From contig JBHJOS010000146.1 of assembly GCA_050329415.1 (NCBI GenBank), positions 1 through 11,264 of the forward strand: a stretch of DNA of 11,264 nucleotides, given 5' to 3'. Positions 1 through 5,721 of this stretch are shown here, piece after piece (position 1 is the first letter of the stretch; each line of letters begins with the position of its first letter). The notes under the pieces are model-generated. The model did not search any database, was not told the DNA's origin, and saw nothing but the letters and a program-made list of their open reading frames with translations. Origin of the DNA: JANNOG01 sp050329415 (GTDB taxonomy: Bacteria > Actinomycetota > Actinomycetes > Actinomycetales > JBBAYJ01). A program made the position numbers and the translations under genes.

Positions 1-228
1 GGTCTCCTCGGGGGGTGCGGGGTAGTGGAAGACGTCGGTGAGCGGGACGCCGAAGACGGCCGCGATCTGGAAGGCGGTCTCCAGCGAGGGGGAGTAGCGG
101 CCCTGCTCGATGGCGATGACGGTCTGGCGGGTCATGCCGATCCGGCGCGCGAGCTCGGCCTGGGTCAGCTCGCCGTGGGCGAAACGCAGGGCGCGGATCG
201 AGTTGGTGATCCGGGTGGGTTTCACCAT
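1..228 (-). CDS. Small XRE-family HTH regulator (3' end beyond window)
   Basis: Translating the minus strand from ATG at 228 gives 76 codons open to the window edge, so the C-terminus is missing. The product is a compact Cro/C1-type helix-turn-helix: LTQAELARRIG (about residues 21-31) and RQTVIAIEQGR (34-44) form the two HTH helices, followed by SPSLETAFQIAAVFGVPLTDVFHY, the usual tail of the small YozG-like XRE regulators of about 70-80 residues. These are usually stand-alone DNA-binding proteins with no sensor domain. The ATG lies inside the end of the upstream membrane-protein gene (7-base overlap, ATGGTGA), implying translational coupling and one mRNA. Families of this type often sit beside a small membrane protein and are thought to regulate their own operon; the paired TGTTTGACAT motifs upstream are candidate operators. 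The fold is certain; targets are unknown. Confidence 0.9.
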   Translation of the reverse strand, partial: MVKPTRITNSIRALRFAHGELTQAELARRIGMTRQTVIAIEQGRYSPSLETAFQIAAVFGVPLTDVFHYPAPPEET

Positions 229-650
229 CCCTGGAAGCCCCACCGGTAGGCGGCGACCCGGGCGATCGAGCCGAGCACGCCGGACAGCGCGAGGCACAGG
301 TACACGGCGTTGGCGATCCAGAAGTGGTCCCATTCGGCCATCGCCATGAGCAGCGCCGCGACGGCGCCGACGACGACCAGGGAGTTGCCCACGTGGTCGC
401 CGAACCGCCCGATCTCCTTGTCGCGCTGGTCGAGTCGGGTGGCGTCGTTCCTGGCCCTCAGGCTCACGGCGATGTGGAGGACGATCGACACCAGGATGGC
501 TCCCGAGACGGTGCCGATCATGGCCCACACGTAGGGCGCGTCGACCAGCGGGCCGTCACTGGCGCCGCGCGCGACCACTGCCGCGTACAGCGCGTACGCG
601 GCCACCGTCACCACGAGCGTGATCCATGCTCGCTTCTCCTCCACGGCCAT
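222..650 (-). CDS. Small four-helix membrane protein paired with the XRE regulator
   Basis: The product has 142 residues. Four hydrophobic segments are visible: about 9-27, 40-64, 90-108 and 111-134. Between helices 2 and 3 is a cytoplasmic-type loop with LDQRDKEIGRFGDHVGN (73-89), resembling the D-E-R-D-x-x-I signature of small DUF2178-like membrane proteins that often accompany YozG-type regulators; the family assignment is tentative. An in-frame extension reaches 734, but I chose ATG 650 because GGAGG lies five bases before it and because a good promoter (685-713) falls inside the extension. Alternative in-frame ATGs lie slightly upstream (MFDMED...). The gene overlaps the regulator start by seven bases, so the pair is probably an operon. 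Function is unknown; a membrane partner or sensor for the regulator is a guess. Confidence 0.82.
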   Translation of the reverse strand: MAVEEKRAWITLVVTVAAYALYAAVVARGASDGPLVDAPYVWAMIGTVSGAILVSIVLHIAVSLRARNDATRLDQRDKEIGRFGDHVGNSLVVVGAVAALLMAMAEWDHFWIANAVYLCLALSGVLGSIARVAAYRWGFQGW

Positions 651-660
651 CCGGTCCTCC

Positions 661-716
661 ATGTCAAACATTCCCGACGCTCGGACGCTAGGCCCGACCG
701 CACGCAATGTCAAACA
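661..716 (-). promoter_or_regulatory. Paired TGTTTGACAT operator-like motif
   Basis: The ten-base word TGTTTGACAT (minus strand) occurs at 716-707 and again at 670-661. Its core TGT-TTG-ACA is a small inverted repeat, as expected for a dimeric XRE repressor. One copy covers the -35 box; the other lies just downstream of the predicted transcription start, 46 bases away. A protein bound at both would block the promoter. Assigning the XRE protein encoded by this operon as the ligand is inference. Confidence 0.45.
685..713 (-). promoter_or_regulatory. Sigma-70-type promoter of the membrane protein/XRE operon
   Basis: On the minus strand, a perfect -35 TTGACA (713-708) is followed after 17 bases by TAGCGT (690-685), which fits the actinobacterial -10 pattern TANNNT. 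Transcription would start near 678, giving a short leader before ATG 650 with its GGAGG. It is the best housekeeping promoter in the window. Confidence 0.7.
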
Positions 717-757
717 AACCGGACTCTGTCTCACCCCGTCCTCGACTCTCAGTCATG

Positions 758-770
758 ACCCCAGTGGGGT
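758..770. terminator. Short hairpin behind the pseudogene, possible terminator
   Basis: ACCCC-AGT-GGGGT forms a 5-bp stem with a 3-base loop, and the flanks (GTCATG... and ...GATCGTGAC) can pair imperfectly to lengthen it. It lies between the decayed minus-strand gene and the XRE operon promoter, where a terminator of the upstream operon would be expected. There is no U-tract, so the call is weak. Confidence 0.25.
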
Positions 771-1096
771 GATCGTGACGCTCGGCGCCGACCCACCACC
801 GCCGCTCGGCGTCCGCGCGAGCCTTGATCCGGGTGACCTCAGCCGACGCGGCGGACACCGACACCGCCTCGGTCCGCCACGACTCGTCCAGCCGCACCTC
901 GAACGAGCACGCGACGGGAGCGCCGCCGTCGGTCACGACCTCGGCACCGAGGGCCGGCTATCCCGTGCCGTCGCGCGCCAGTCGCCCCACGCTGTGGCCG
1001 GCGGCCGGCGGCCGGCGGGACGCGCTCCCACGTCATGAGGAGAAGGCCGTCGGCATCGGTCGTGAGATCGCCCGGCCCCGGTGTCGGCGGCGTCAT
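760..1096 (-). pseudogene. Decayed glycolipid-binding-like gene (PF06475-like)
   Basis: The piece starting at ATG 1096 reads MTPPTPGPGDL...MTWERVPPAAG and then loses frame. In the +1 frame it continues GHSVGRLARDGTG, meets TAG at 960-958, then reads PALGAEVVTDGGAPVACSFEVRLDESWRTEAVSV to about 800. Joined, this resembles the N-terminal half of putative glycolipid-binding proteins (W-x-R start, G-W-x-L-x-G, then an x-V-x-x-D-x-x-W-R-T strand). Three lesions are visible. The frame breaks exactly at three tandem GGCCGGC copies (996-1016), where removing one copy restores frame. TAG sits where a tryptophan would be expected (TGG to TAG). The C-terminal half, normally carrying a DVDL...TNTLPIRR region, is absent. 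The intact family is about 180-200 residues. It follows the pentapeptide gene by eight bases. Decay is clear; the family name is moderately sure. Confidence 0.65.
996..1016. repeat. Three tandem 7-bp GGCCGGC units
   Basis: GGCCGGC occurs three times head to tail. Seven is not a multiple of three, so gain or loss of one unit shifts the frame. Two copies would join the two halves of the pseudogene reading frame precisely, so the third copy looks like the inactivating duplication. Confidence 0.85.
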
Positions 1097-1103
1097 GACC
1101 TCG

Positions 1104-1769
1104 TCATCCGTCGGTGACCCGGACGTCCATGGCCGCCAGCACGGCCTCGCCGAGAGCGGGCACCTGATCGTCGGAGATCTCCGCGCCACGGAGTTCGTCC
1201 GCTCCCTGGATGCCATGGAGGTCCGAGCCGTGCAGGCGCAACCCGCGCAGCCTCGCCGCCGTGAAGTCGGCGTCGCCGAGGTCGCATCGGAGGAAGGCAC
1301 ACCCGGAACCACGGAACTCGGAGAAGTCCGCACCGCGCAGCGACGAGGCGGCGACGAGGAGGTGGACCGCCGTCGCCATCCGGAACAGTGAGAGGTCGGC
1401 CCGGCTGTCGGTGATCCGGACGTCGGTGAGGTTGGCGCTGGAGAACGACGTCCCGCTGAGGCGGCAGTCGCTGAAGGTGACCCGCCGCAGCTCCGCGTCC
1501 GCCAGCACGGTGCCCGACAGGTCGCAGCGGTCGAGGTGGACATCCACCGCCCGGAACCCGGTGAGGCGCCGACCGCGCAGCTCGGCTCCCTCCCACCGGC
1601 ACTCGCCGAGCTGGAGATCCGCAAGATGGTCCGCCACCTCGGTGTCGGCGCCGAGTACGACGCCGTCGAGGCGGTCGGCTGACCGCAGGGCGGCCGGCCC
1701 CGGCGTGAGGTCCGCCGGCAGGTCGGGCGGGTCCGGCTCGAGCTTCCTCGGTGGGGTCCGGCGCGCCAT
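1104..1769 (-). CDS. Pentapeptide-repeat protein
   Basis: The product has 221 residues. After a Pro-rich N-terminus (1-25), the protein is built of degenerate A(D/N)LXX-type pentapeptides from about 34 to 197: for example CDLSGTVLADAELRRVTF, SSANLTDVRI, SSLRGADFSEF and CDLGDADFTAARLRGLRL. Such repeats fold as a right-handed quadrilateral beta-helix. A short acidic C-terminus (ISDDQVPALGEAVLAAMDV) follows. There are no signal peptide or membrane segments, so it is probably cytosolic. Some relatives mimic DNA and protect gyrase, but most have no known role and none can be assigned here. The gene starts 11 bases after the PIN toxin stop on the same strand, so it may be third in the toxin-antitoxin operon. 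TAGCGT at 1783-1778, which includes the toxin stop codon, could also act as its own -10 with an almost leaderless start. Confidence 0.88.
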   Translation of the reverse strand: MARRTPPRKLEPDPPDLPADLTPGPAALRSADRLDGVVLGADTEVADHLADLQLGECRWEGAELRGRRLTGFRAVDVHLDRCDLSGTVLADAELRRVTFSDCRLSGTSFSSANLTDVRITDSRADLSLFRMATAVHLLVAASSLRGADFSEFRGSGCAFLRCDLGDADFTAARLRGLRLHGSDLHGIQGADELRGAEISDDQVPALGEAVLAAMDVRVTDG

Positions 1770-1780
1770 CGTCGTTGACG

Positions 1781-2224
1781 CTACCGCGCGGGTCCTTCCT
1801 GTGCAGATGCGCCGGTCGCGACGTCCACGACGGTGATGTGCGGGTACGGAGCCGCGAGTCGGCCGAGGTCGCCCGGATCCCCGGTCAGGACCACGCCCCC
1901 CCCGCCGTCCACGGCGGCGGCCACCACGTGGGCGTCGGCCATCATCGCCGACCCCGCTCCGGCCGCGAGGAGCACGCCACCGACGAGGCGCGCCAGGGAC
2001 CGGTCCGTGGGAAGCACATGGATTCCGCGGTCACGGGACAGCAGGCTGTCGACCATGGACGAGCGGTGAGGCCCCCGGTACAGCTCCGCGAGCACGACCG
2101 CTGGCACCACGACGGGGCGACGGTTGCGGACCGCGGACGCGAGGGCGGCGTGTGCCTCGGTCGACGCGCGTCCCCGGCGCTCCCCGAGGGCGACGACCGC
2201 CTCCGAGTCCAGGGCGAGGATCAC
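1781..2224 (-). CDS. vapC: PIN-domain ribonuclease toxin, VapC type
   Basis: The product has 147 residues and starts at GTG 2224, which overlaps the antitoxin stop as GTGA; longer in-frame ORFs upstream run through the antitoxin and are not used. The PIN fold is recognisable from LALDSEAVVALGE at the N-terminus, VPAVVLAELYRG, MMADAHVVAAA and VVLTGDPGDL. The four acidic residues that bind divalent metal appear intact: Asp6, Glu47, Asp97 and Asp116. PIN toxins of this type cleave RNA (often tRNA or rRNA) when freed from their antitoxin. The order antitoxin then toxin with a 4-base overlap is typical of vapBC operons, which autoregulate. The toxin looks functional because all acidic positions are retained. 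The RNA target cannot be predicted. Confidence 0.9.
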   Translation of the reverse strand: MILALDSEAVVALGERRGRASTEAHAALASAVRNRRPVVVPAVVLAELYRGPHRSSMVDSLLSRDRGIHVLPTDRSLARLVGGVLLAAGAGSAMMADAHVVAAAVDGGGGVVLTGDPGDLGRLAAPYPHITVVDVATGASAQEGPAR

Positions 2225-2454
2225 TGTCCCAGGAGGGCGTCGTACCGAGCCGCTGCCCGCTCGTCGACCGGACCGTGCACGGCCGTGAGCTCGTCGAGCA
2301 GCTCGACCAGTGCCCGCCGGCGTCGCTGGTCCTCCACCGCCTGCCGCAGGGCGTCGTTGACCTGCTTCGACAGTGCTTCGTCGACGGACTCGAGAGCCTC
2401 GACCAGGTCGGCGTCCAGGGACACCGAGATCTTCCGCTTCGGCTGAACCGTCAT
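2221..2454 (-). CDS. vapB: Ribbon-helix-helix antitoxin, VapB-like
   Basis: The product has 77 residues. The N-terminal KISVSLDADLVEALESV (8-24) has the alternating beta-strand followed by helix typical of MetJ/Arc ribbon-helix-helix DNA-binding domains; the second helix is about 29-44 (SKQVNDALRQAVEDQR). The C-terminal part (45-77), charged and ending RAAARYDALLGQ, would be the toxin-neutralising tail. I chose ATG 2454, not the upstream in-frame start at 2565, because a -10 TACGCT lies six bases before it and the upstream extension has no RHH character. It overlaps the PIN gene by four bases. Expected role: neutralise the toxin and repress the shared promoter. The RHH assignment is strong; the exact VapB subfamily is open. 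Confidence 0.87.
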   Translation of the reverse strand: MTVQPKRKISVSLDADLVEALESVDEALSKQVNDALRQAVEDQRRRRALVELLDELTAVHGPVDERAAARYDALLGQ

Positions 2455-2460
2455 ACCGAA

Positions 2461-2488
2461 AGCGTACCTCAGTCGTACTCGACGGCAA
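2461..2488 (-). promoter_or_regulatory. Leaderless promoter of the toxin-antitoxin operon
   Basis: On the minus strand, TTGCCG (2488-2483) and TACGCT (2466-2461) are separated by 16 bases. The -10 ends six bases before ATG 2454, which puts the transcription start at or next to the start codon. Between and across the boxes, GTACGACT and GTACGCT form an imperfect direct repeat that could be the RHH operator. Confidence 0.5.
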
Positions 2489-2804
2489 CAGGCGACTCCG
2501 CCTCCTCGCAAGACGAACGTCCAGCCCCTGCTGGCCGCACCCCACGGACCCGTCCACGTGGTCATGGGCTCCCCCGCTCTCCCTCAAGCCCGGTGGGGTC
2601 GAAGGGGGCGGCGGCCACCGCCGCCGTCGTCGCCGCCGCCGCCGAGACGGTGCTCGGATACGGGAGGATCGCCGACGGCGTGTGTCGCCAGCGGCCGAGG
2701 GCCTCCGTGAGCGTCCGTTTCTCGGCGAAATTCTCCGAATGGATCGAGAAATCCACGGGTCGGAGGTTCGCGTCGCTCGTGAGCCGGTCCGAGTGACGAC
2801 GCGG
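2489..2804. other. Gene-poor gap between the TA operon and glnA 3' end
   Basis: I see no convincing gene here. There is a GCC/GTC-rich low-complexity stretch near 2609-2644 and an AT-richer patch near 2716-2753. A 64-codon minus-strand ORF (2562-2756, GTG start) has an Ala-run tail and no recognisable family, and is probably chance or a remnant. The low-complexity sequence and absence of core genes mark this as the junction between the accessory block and the conserved glnA region. Confidence 0.6.
2718..2751. repeat. Inverted repeat TTTCTCG/CGAGAAA in an AT-richer patch
   Basis: TTTCTCG (2718-2724) is the exact reverse complement of CGAGAAA (2745-2751), with a 20-base loop. The region is clearly less GC-rich than its surroundings. 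It could be a second hairpin behind glnA or a binding site; no role can be assigned. Confidence 0.4.
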
Positions 2805-2839
2805 GTCGGCCCGGGCCGCGACTCGCGACCCGGGCCGAC
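2805..2839 (-). terminator. Strong hairpin terminator downstream of glnA
   Basis: GTCGGCCCGGG (2805-2815) pairs perfectly with CCCGGGCCGAC (2829-2839); the loop can form an inner CGCG/CGCG stem. It begins 13 bases after the glnA stop codon. No U-tract follows, as in the I-shaped terminators often described in actinobacteria. Confidence 0.7.
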
Positions 2840-2852
2840 GTGACCTCGACGA

Positions 2853-4277
2853 TCAGATGTCGTAGTACAGCTCGAACTCGTGGGGGTGGGGGCGCAGACG
2901 GATCGGGTCGATCTCGTTGGTGCGCTTCCAGTCGATCCACGTCTCGATGAGGTCCGACGTGAAGACGTCGCCCTCGGTGAGGTAGTCGTGGTCGGCCTCG
3001 AGGGCGTCGAGGACCGCCGGCAGGGAGCCGGGGACCATGGGGATCGACGCGTGCTCCTCGGGCGGGAGCTCGTAGAGGTCCTTGTCGACCGGCGCGGGCG
3101 GCTCGATGCGGTTGCGGATGCCGTCGAGGCCGGCCATGAGCATCGCGGAGAACGCCAGGTACGGGTTGCTCGACGGGTCGGGCACCCGGAACTCCACGCG
3201 CTTGGCCTTCGGCGAGGTCCCGGTCACCGGGATCCGGACGCACGCCGAGCGGTTGCGCTGCGAGTACACGAGGTTGACCGGCGCCTCGAAGCCCGGCACC
3301 AGGCGGTGGTAGCTGTTGACCGTCGGGTTGGTGAAGGCCAGCAGGCTCGGCGCGTGACTGAGCAGGCCGCCGATGTACCAGCGGGCCATGTCCGACAGCC
3401 CGGCGTAGCCGGTCTCGTCGAAGAACAGCGGCTGGTCGCCCAGCCACAGCGACTGGTGGGTGTGCATGCCCGAGCCGTTGTCACCGAACAGCGGCTTCGG
3501 CATGAACGTGGCGGTCTTGCCGGCCTGCCAGGCAACGTTCTTCACGATGTACTTGAACGTCATGAGCCAGTCGCCGGCGTGCAGCAGCGTGTTGAAGCGG
3601 TAGTTGATCTCGGCCTGGCCCGCGGTGCCGACCTCGTGGTGGGCGCGCTCGACGGGGATGCCGATCTGGCCGAGGGTCTTGACCATCTGGTCGCGCAGGT
3701 CCGCGTAGTGGTCGGTCGGCGGGACCGGGAAGTAGCCGCCCTTGTACCGGGTCTTGTACCCGCGGTTGCCGCCCTCCTCGACCCGGCCGGTGTTCCACTG
3801 GCCCTCGACGGAGTCGATGAAGTAGTACCCGGCGCGCTGGCTGGTCTCGAACCGGACGTCGTCGAAGACGTAGAACTCGGCCTCCGGCCCGAAGTAGGCG
3901 GTGTCGGCGACCCCGGAGCCCGCCAGGAACGCCTCGGCCTTGCGCGCCACCTGTCGGGGGTCGCGGCTGTAGGGCTCGCTGGTGAACGGGTCGACGATCG
4001 AGTGGGTGAGGACGAGCGTCTTCTCGGCCCGGAACGGGTCGACGAACGCCGTCTCGGCGTCCGGCATGAGCTTCATGTCCGACTCGTGGATCGCCTGGAA
4101 GCCGCGGATCGACGAACCGTCGAACATCTGGCCGTTCTCGAAGGCGTCGGCCGTGAACGAGGACGCGGGGATCGTGAAGTGCTGCATGATGCCGGGCAGG
4201 TCGCAGAACCTGACATCGACGAAGGCGACGCCCTCGTCGGCGATGTACTTCAGCACCTCGTCGGGTGACCTGAACAT
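2853..4277 (-). CDS. glnA: Glutamine synthetase, type I (GSI-beta)
   Basis: The product has 474 residues, the normal GSI length. It makes glutamine from glutamate, ammonium and ATP in the cytosol as a dodecamer. Visible signatures are ENGQMFDGSSIRGFQ near the N-terminus, the metal-binding GPEAEFYVFD, the ATP-binding KPLFGDNGSGMHTHQSLW and the substrate-binding NRSACVRIP. Tyr402 in DLYELPPEE is the adenylylation site, so the enzyme belongs to the class controlled by GlnE. The C-terminus HPHEFELYYDI is typical. I chose ATG 4277 because AGGAG lies just upstream and MFRSPDEVLKYIADE matches family starts; the ORF is open far beyond. A double GlnR box about 100 bases upstream suggests nitrogen control. 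Its position next to RDD, DUF4191 and lipA matches mycobacterial glnA1. Confidence 0.98.
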   Translation of the reverse strand: MFRSPDEVLKYIADEGVAFVDVRFCDLPGIMQHFTIPASSFTADAFENGQMFDGSSIRGFQAIHESDMKLMPDAETAFVDPFRAEKTLVLTHSIVDPFTSEPYSRDPRQVARKAEAFLAGSGVADTAYFGPEAEFYVFDDVRFETSQRAGYYFIDSVEGQWNTGRVEEGGNRGYKTRYKGGYFPVPPTDHYADLRDQMVKTLGQIGIPVERAHHEVGTAGQAEINYRFNTLLHAGDWLMTFKYIVKNVAWQAGKTATFMPKPLFGDNGSGMHTHQSLWLGDQPLFFDETGYAGLSDMARWYIGGLLSHAPSLLAFTNPTVNSYHRLVPGFEAPVNLVYSQRNRSACVRIPVTGTSPKAKRVEFRVPDPSSNPYLAFSAMLMAGLDGIRNRIEPPAPVDKDLYELPPEEHASIPMVPGSLPAVLDALEADHDYLTEGDVFTSDLIETWIDWKRTNEIDPIRLRPHPHEFELYYDI

Positions 4278-4360
4278 CCGCGCTCCTCTCGTGTGGGGTG
4301 GCGGTGACGCTACCGGTGCGGCCGGAGACGGCGCTGCCCGGTCGGGACCGATCCGGACGG

Positions 4361-4366
4361 AACTTA
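4361..4366 (-). promoter_or_regulatory. Possible glnA -10 element
   Basis: TAAGTT on the minus strand lies 10 bases downstream of the last GlnR half-site. The corresponding -35 position (about 4384-4389) is poor and falls inside the GlnR box, as expected for an activator-dependent promoter. The leader would be about 75 bases. TAGCGT at 4312-4307 is an alternative. Confidence 0.3.
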
Positions 4367-4376
4367 GGGAACCTGC

Positions 4377-4414
4377 GTGTCGCCGCCGTGACCCCCGTGT
4401 TGCAGGCACGTGAC
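4377..4414 (-). promoter_or_regulatory. Double GlnR box upstream of glnA
   Basis: The minus strand reads GTCAC-N6-GCAAC-N6-GTCAC-N6-GACAC (4414 down to 4377): four half-sites at an exact 11-base period. GlnR, the OmpR-type nitrogen regulator of actinobacteria, recognises gTnAC-N6-GaAAC, equivalent to AC-N9-AC, and binds paired a/b sites 22 bases apart in front of glnA in streptomycetes. Position, orientation, half-site sequence and spacing all agree. Binding by GlnR is inferred; no glnR gene is in the window. Confidence 0.75.
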
Positions 4415-4504
4415 GACCTGGGTGTCGGGCCGCGCCCGGGCGCGTCGGGGTGGTACCGCGGGTGAGCGCGGCCGGGTCCGGACGCCCTGGGTACCGTGCG
4501 GGGC

Positions 4505-4888
4505 GTGACGACCGGGGCCGAGGGCGACCGGCGGGCCCGCGGCCTGCTCCTGCGCCGGGTCGGGGCCCTGGCCGTCGACTGGGCGGCGGCCCTCGCGATC
4601 GCGGCTCTGCTGCCCTGGGACAGCCCGCTGCTGCCGCTGGCGGTCTTCGCGGTCGAGCAGGTCCTGCTCGTGGGAACCGTGGGCCACGCACTCGGTCACC
4701 GGCTGTTCGGCCTGCACGTCCAGCGGGTCGGTGGCGGGGACGCCGGGCCGGTCGCCGCGCTGATCCGCACCGCCCTCCTCGTCGCGGTGGTCCCCGCGGT
4801 GATCACCGATGCGGACGGTCGCGGGCTGCACGACCGGGCCGCCGGCACCGGGATCGTGCGCTTCCGGGAGCGGGCGCCGGGGCACTGA
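4505..4888 (+). CDS. RDD-family membrane protein
   Basis: The product has 127 residues. The RDD signature is visible: RRVGALAVDWAAAL (17-30) with Asp25 at the start of the first membrane segment (about 20-36), GHALGHRLFGLHVQRV (60-75) after the second (42-59), a third segment about 84-101, and the closing GRGLHDRAAGTGIV (105-118). The role of RDD proteins in general is poorly known; transport and ion homeostasis have been proposed. GTG 4505 is chosen because TACCGT (4492-4497) ends seven bases before it, suggesting a leaderless mRNA; GTG 4496 in the same frame is possible and adds three residues. It is transcribed divergently from glnA and convergently with the DUF4191 gene. The RDD gene Rv2219A sits at the equivalent place in Mycobacterium tuberculosis. 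Confidence 0.88.
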   Translation: MTTGAEGDRRARGLLLRRVGALAVDWAAALAIAALLPWDSPLLPLAVFAVEQVLLVGTVGHALGHRLFGLHVQRVGGGDAGPVAALIRTALLVAVVPAVITDADGRGLHDRAAGTGIVRFRERAPGH

Positions 4889-4910
4889 TCTGTGGACCCA
4901 CGCCGGACCG

Positions 4911-4949
4911 CTCGAGCCGGCAGGCGGCACCGCCAGCAGGCCGGCCGAG
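4911..4949. terminator. Hairpin between convergent RDD and DUF4191 genes
   Basis: CTCG-A-GCCGGC (4911-4921) pairs with GCCGGC-CGAG (4940-4949), with an inner GGCG/CGCC stem. It fills most of the 64-base convergent gap, so it may terminate both transcripts. No U-tract is present. Confidence 0.5.
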
Positions 4950-4952
4950 TGG

Positions 4953-5687
4953 TCAGCGGCCGCGGACGGCCTTGCGGTCGGGACGCATCCGGAACGGGTC
5001 GATCCCCTTGGGCACCGGGGGCTTGTTGGACCGCAACGCCTGCATGCGCTTGCCGACGGCCGAGACCTCCGACCCCGTCAGGGTCTTCGGCAGCCGGCGC
5101 ATCCGCCGGACGAGCTTGCGCAGCGGCACCTGCTCGGGGCCGGTCCCGACGTGCAGGACGTGCACCGGGACCCCGGACACCACCCGGACATGGCGCTTCT
5201 TCTCGGACTCGGCGATGCGCAGCACCCGCGGCATCGGCCCCTCGGTGACGAGGACGACGCCCGCCTTGCCCACCGCCCGGAACACCATGTCCCGGGTCCG
5301 GGGGTCGACGTGGACCGGCTCCTGCTCGATCCACCAGCCGCGCTTGATCTGCTGCAGGGCGAAAGTCGTCGCCCCGGCCTGACCTTCGAGCTGGGTGAAG
5401 ACCGCCCGGTCGGCGATCCGCGCCAGGACGATGAGGGCGACCATGGCGCCGAGGACGACCGCCATCACCGCGCTGATGACGATCCACAGCACGCTGCGAC
5501 CGCCGAGCAGGTACGACAGCCCGAACGAGGCCCCGGCGGCCCCGACGAACGCCAGCGCCATCCACAGCGGCGTCCGCCGGTGGTACCGGTACGAGATCCG
5601 GTAGACCTGCCAGATCTGCTGGTACCAGCGGGGCTTGCGCGCGGGGCTGGACCCCGCCGCTGCCGCGGTGCTCCGGTCGCGGGCCAT
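4953..5687 (-). CDS. DUF4191 membrane protein
   Basis: The product has 244 residues. The basic N-terminus ends PRWYQQIWQVYRISYRYHRRTPLW, followed by two membrane segments (about 42-61 and 66-90), then a cytoplasmic domain with AVFTQLEGQAGATTFALQQIKRGWW (about 94-118), PVHVDPRTRDMVFRAVGKAGVVLV and a basic tail (RMRRLPKTLTGSEV...KGIDPFRMRPD). This is the arrangement of DUF4191 (PF13829), an actinobacterial family of unknown function that sits beside lipA and glnA (Rv2219 in M. tuberculosis). The QLEGQ...W segment is the most conserved-looking part. ATG 5687 is supported by TATCCT six bases upstream. No biochemical role can be read from the sequence, although the fixed neighbourhood hints at a shared housekeeping context. 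Confidence 0.92.
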   Translation of the reverse strand: MARDRSTAAAAGSSPARKPRWYQQIWQVYRISYRYHRRTPLWMALAFVGAAGASFGLSYLLGGRSVLWIVISAVMAVVLGAMVALIVLARIADRAVFTQLEGQAGATTFALQQIKRGWWIEQEPVHVDPRTRDMVFRAVGKAGVVLVTEGPMPRVLRIAESEKKRHVRVVSGVPVHVLHVGTGPEQVPLRKLVRRMRRLPKTLTGSEVSAVGKRMQALRSNKPPVPKGIDPFRMRPDRKAVRGR

Positions 5688-5693
5688 GCCCCG

Positions 5694-5721
5694 AGGATAG
5701 GCGTCAGCCGGGCGCCGTCAC
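5694..5721 (-). promoter_or_regulatory. Leaderless promoter of the DUF4191 gene, inside the GNAT 3' end
   Basis: GTGACG (5721-5716) and TATCCT (5699-5694) are 16 bases apart on the minus strand, and the -10 ends six bases before ATG 5687. The -35 and much of the spacer lie within the last codons of the upstream acetyltransferase gene, so the DUF4191 gene can be transcribed alone as well as by read-through. Confidence 0.5.

Noticed and set aside
996..1016. Tandem 7-mers as a CRISPR-like or regulatory repeat
   Set aside because: Units are only 7 bp and contiguous, with no spacers; better explained as a slippage duplication that broke the reading frame.
839..1624. 261-codon minus-strand frame overlapping the pentapeptide gene
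   Set aside because: Its first part is a shadow of the pentapeptide gene; only the end, from ATG 1096, carries the start of the decayed glycolipid-binding-like gene.
2609..2644. GCC/GTC trinucleotide-like run as a microsatellite of interest
   Set aside because: Short, imperfect and common in DNA of this base composition.
2562..2756. 64-codon minus-strand ORF starting at GTG
   Set aside because: Ala/Thr-run tail, no recognisable family, no good ribosome binding site; probably chance.
2880..4268. Long plus-strand open frame of 462 codons
   Set aside because: It is antisense to glnA, whose reading frame is unmistakable; the translation is low-complexity Val/Arg/Gly/Asp.
4360..4373. GGAAC direct repeats on the plus strand as an ECF sigma-factor -35 element
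   Set aside because: No matching -10 (CGTC or GTT) at 15-18 bases. The two copies are 9 bases apart, which does not fit a GlnR box either.
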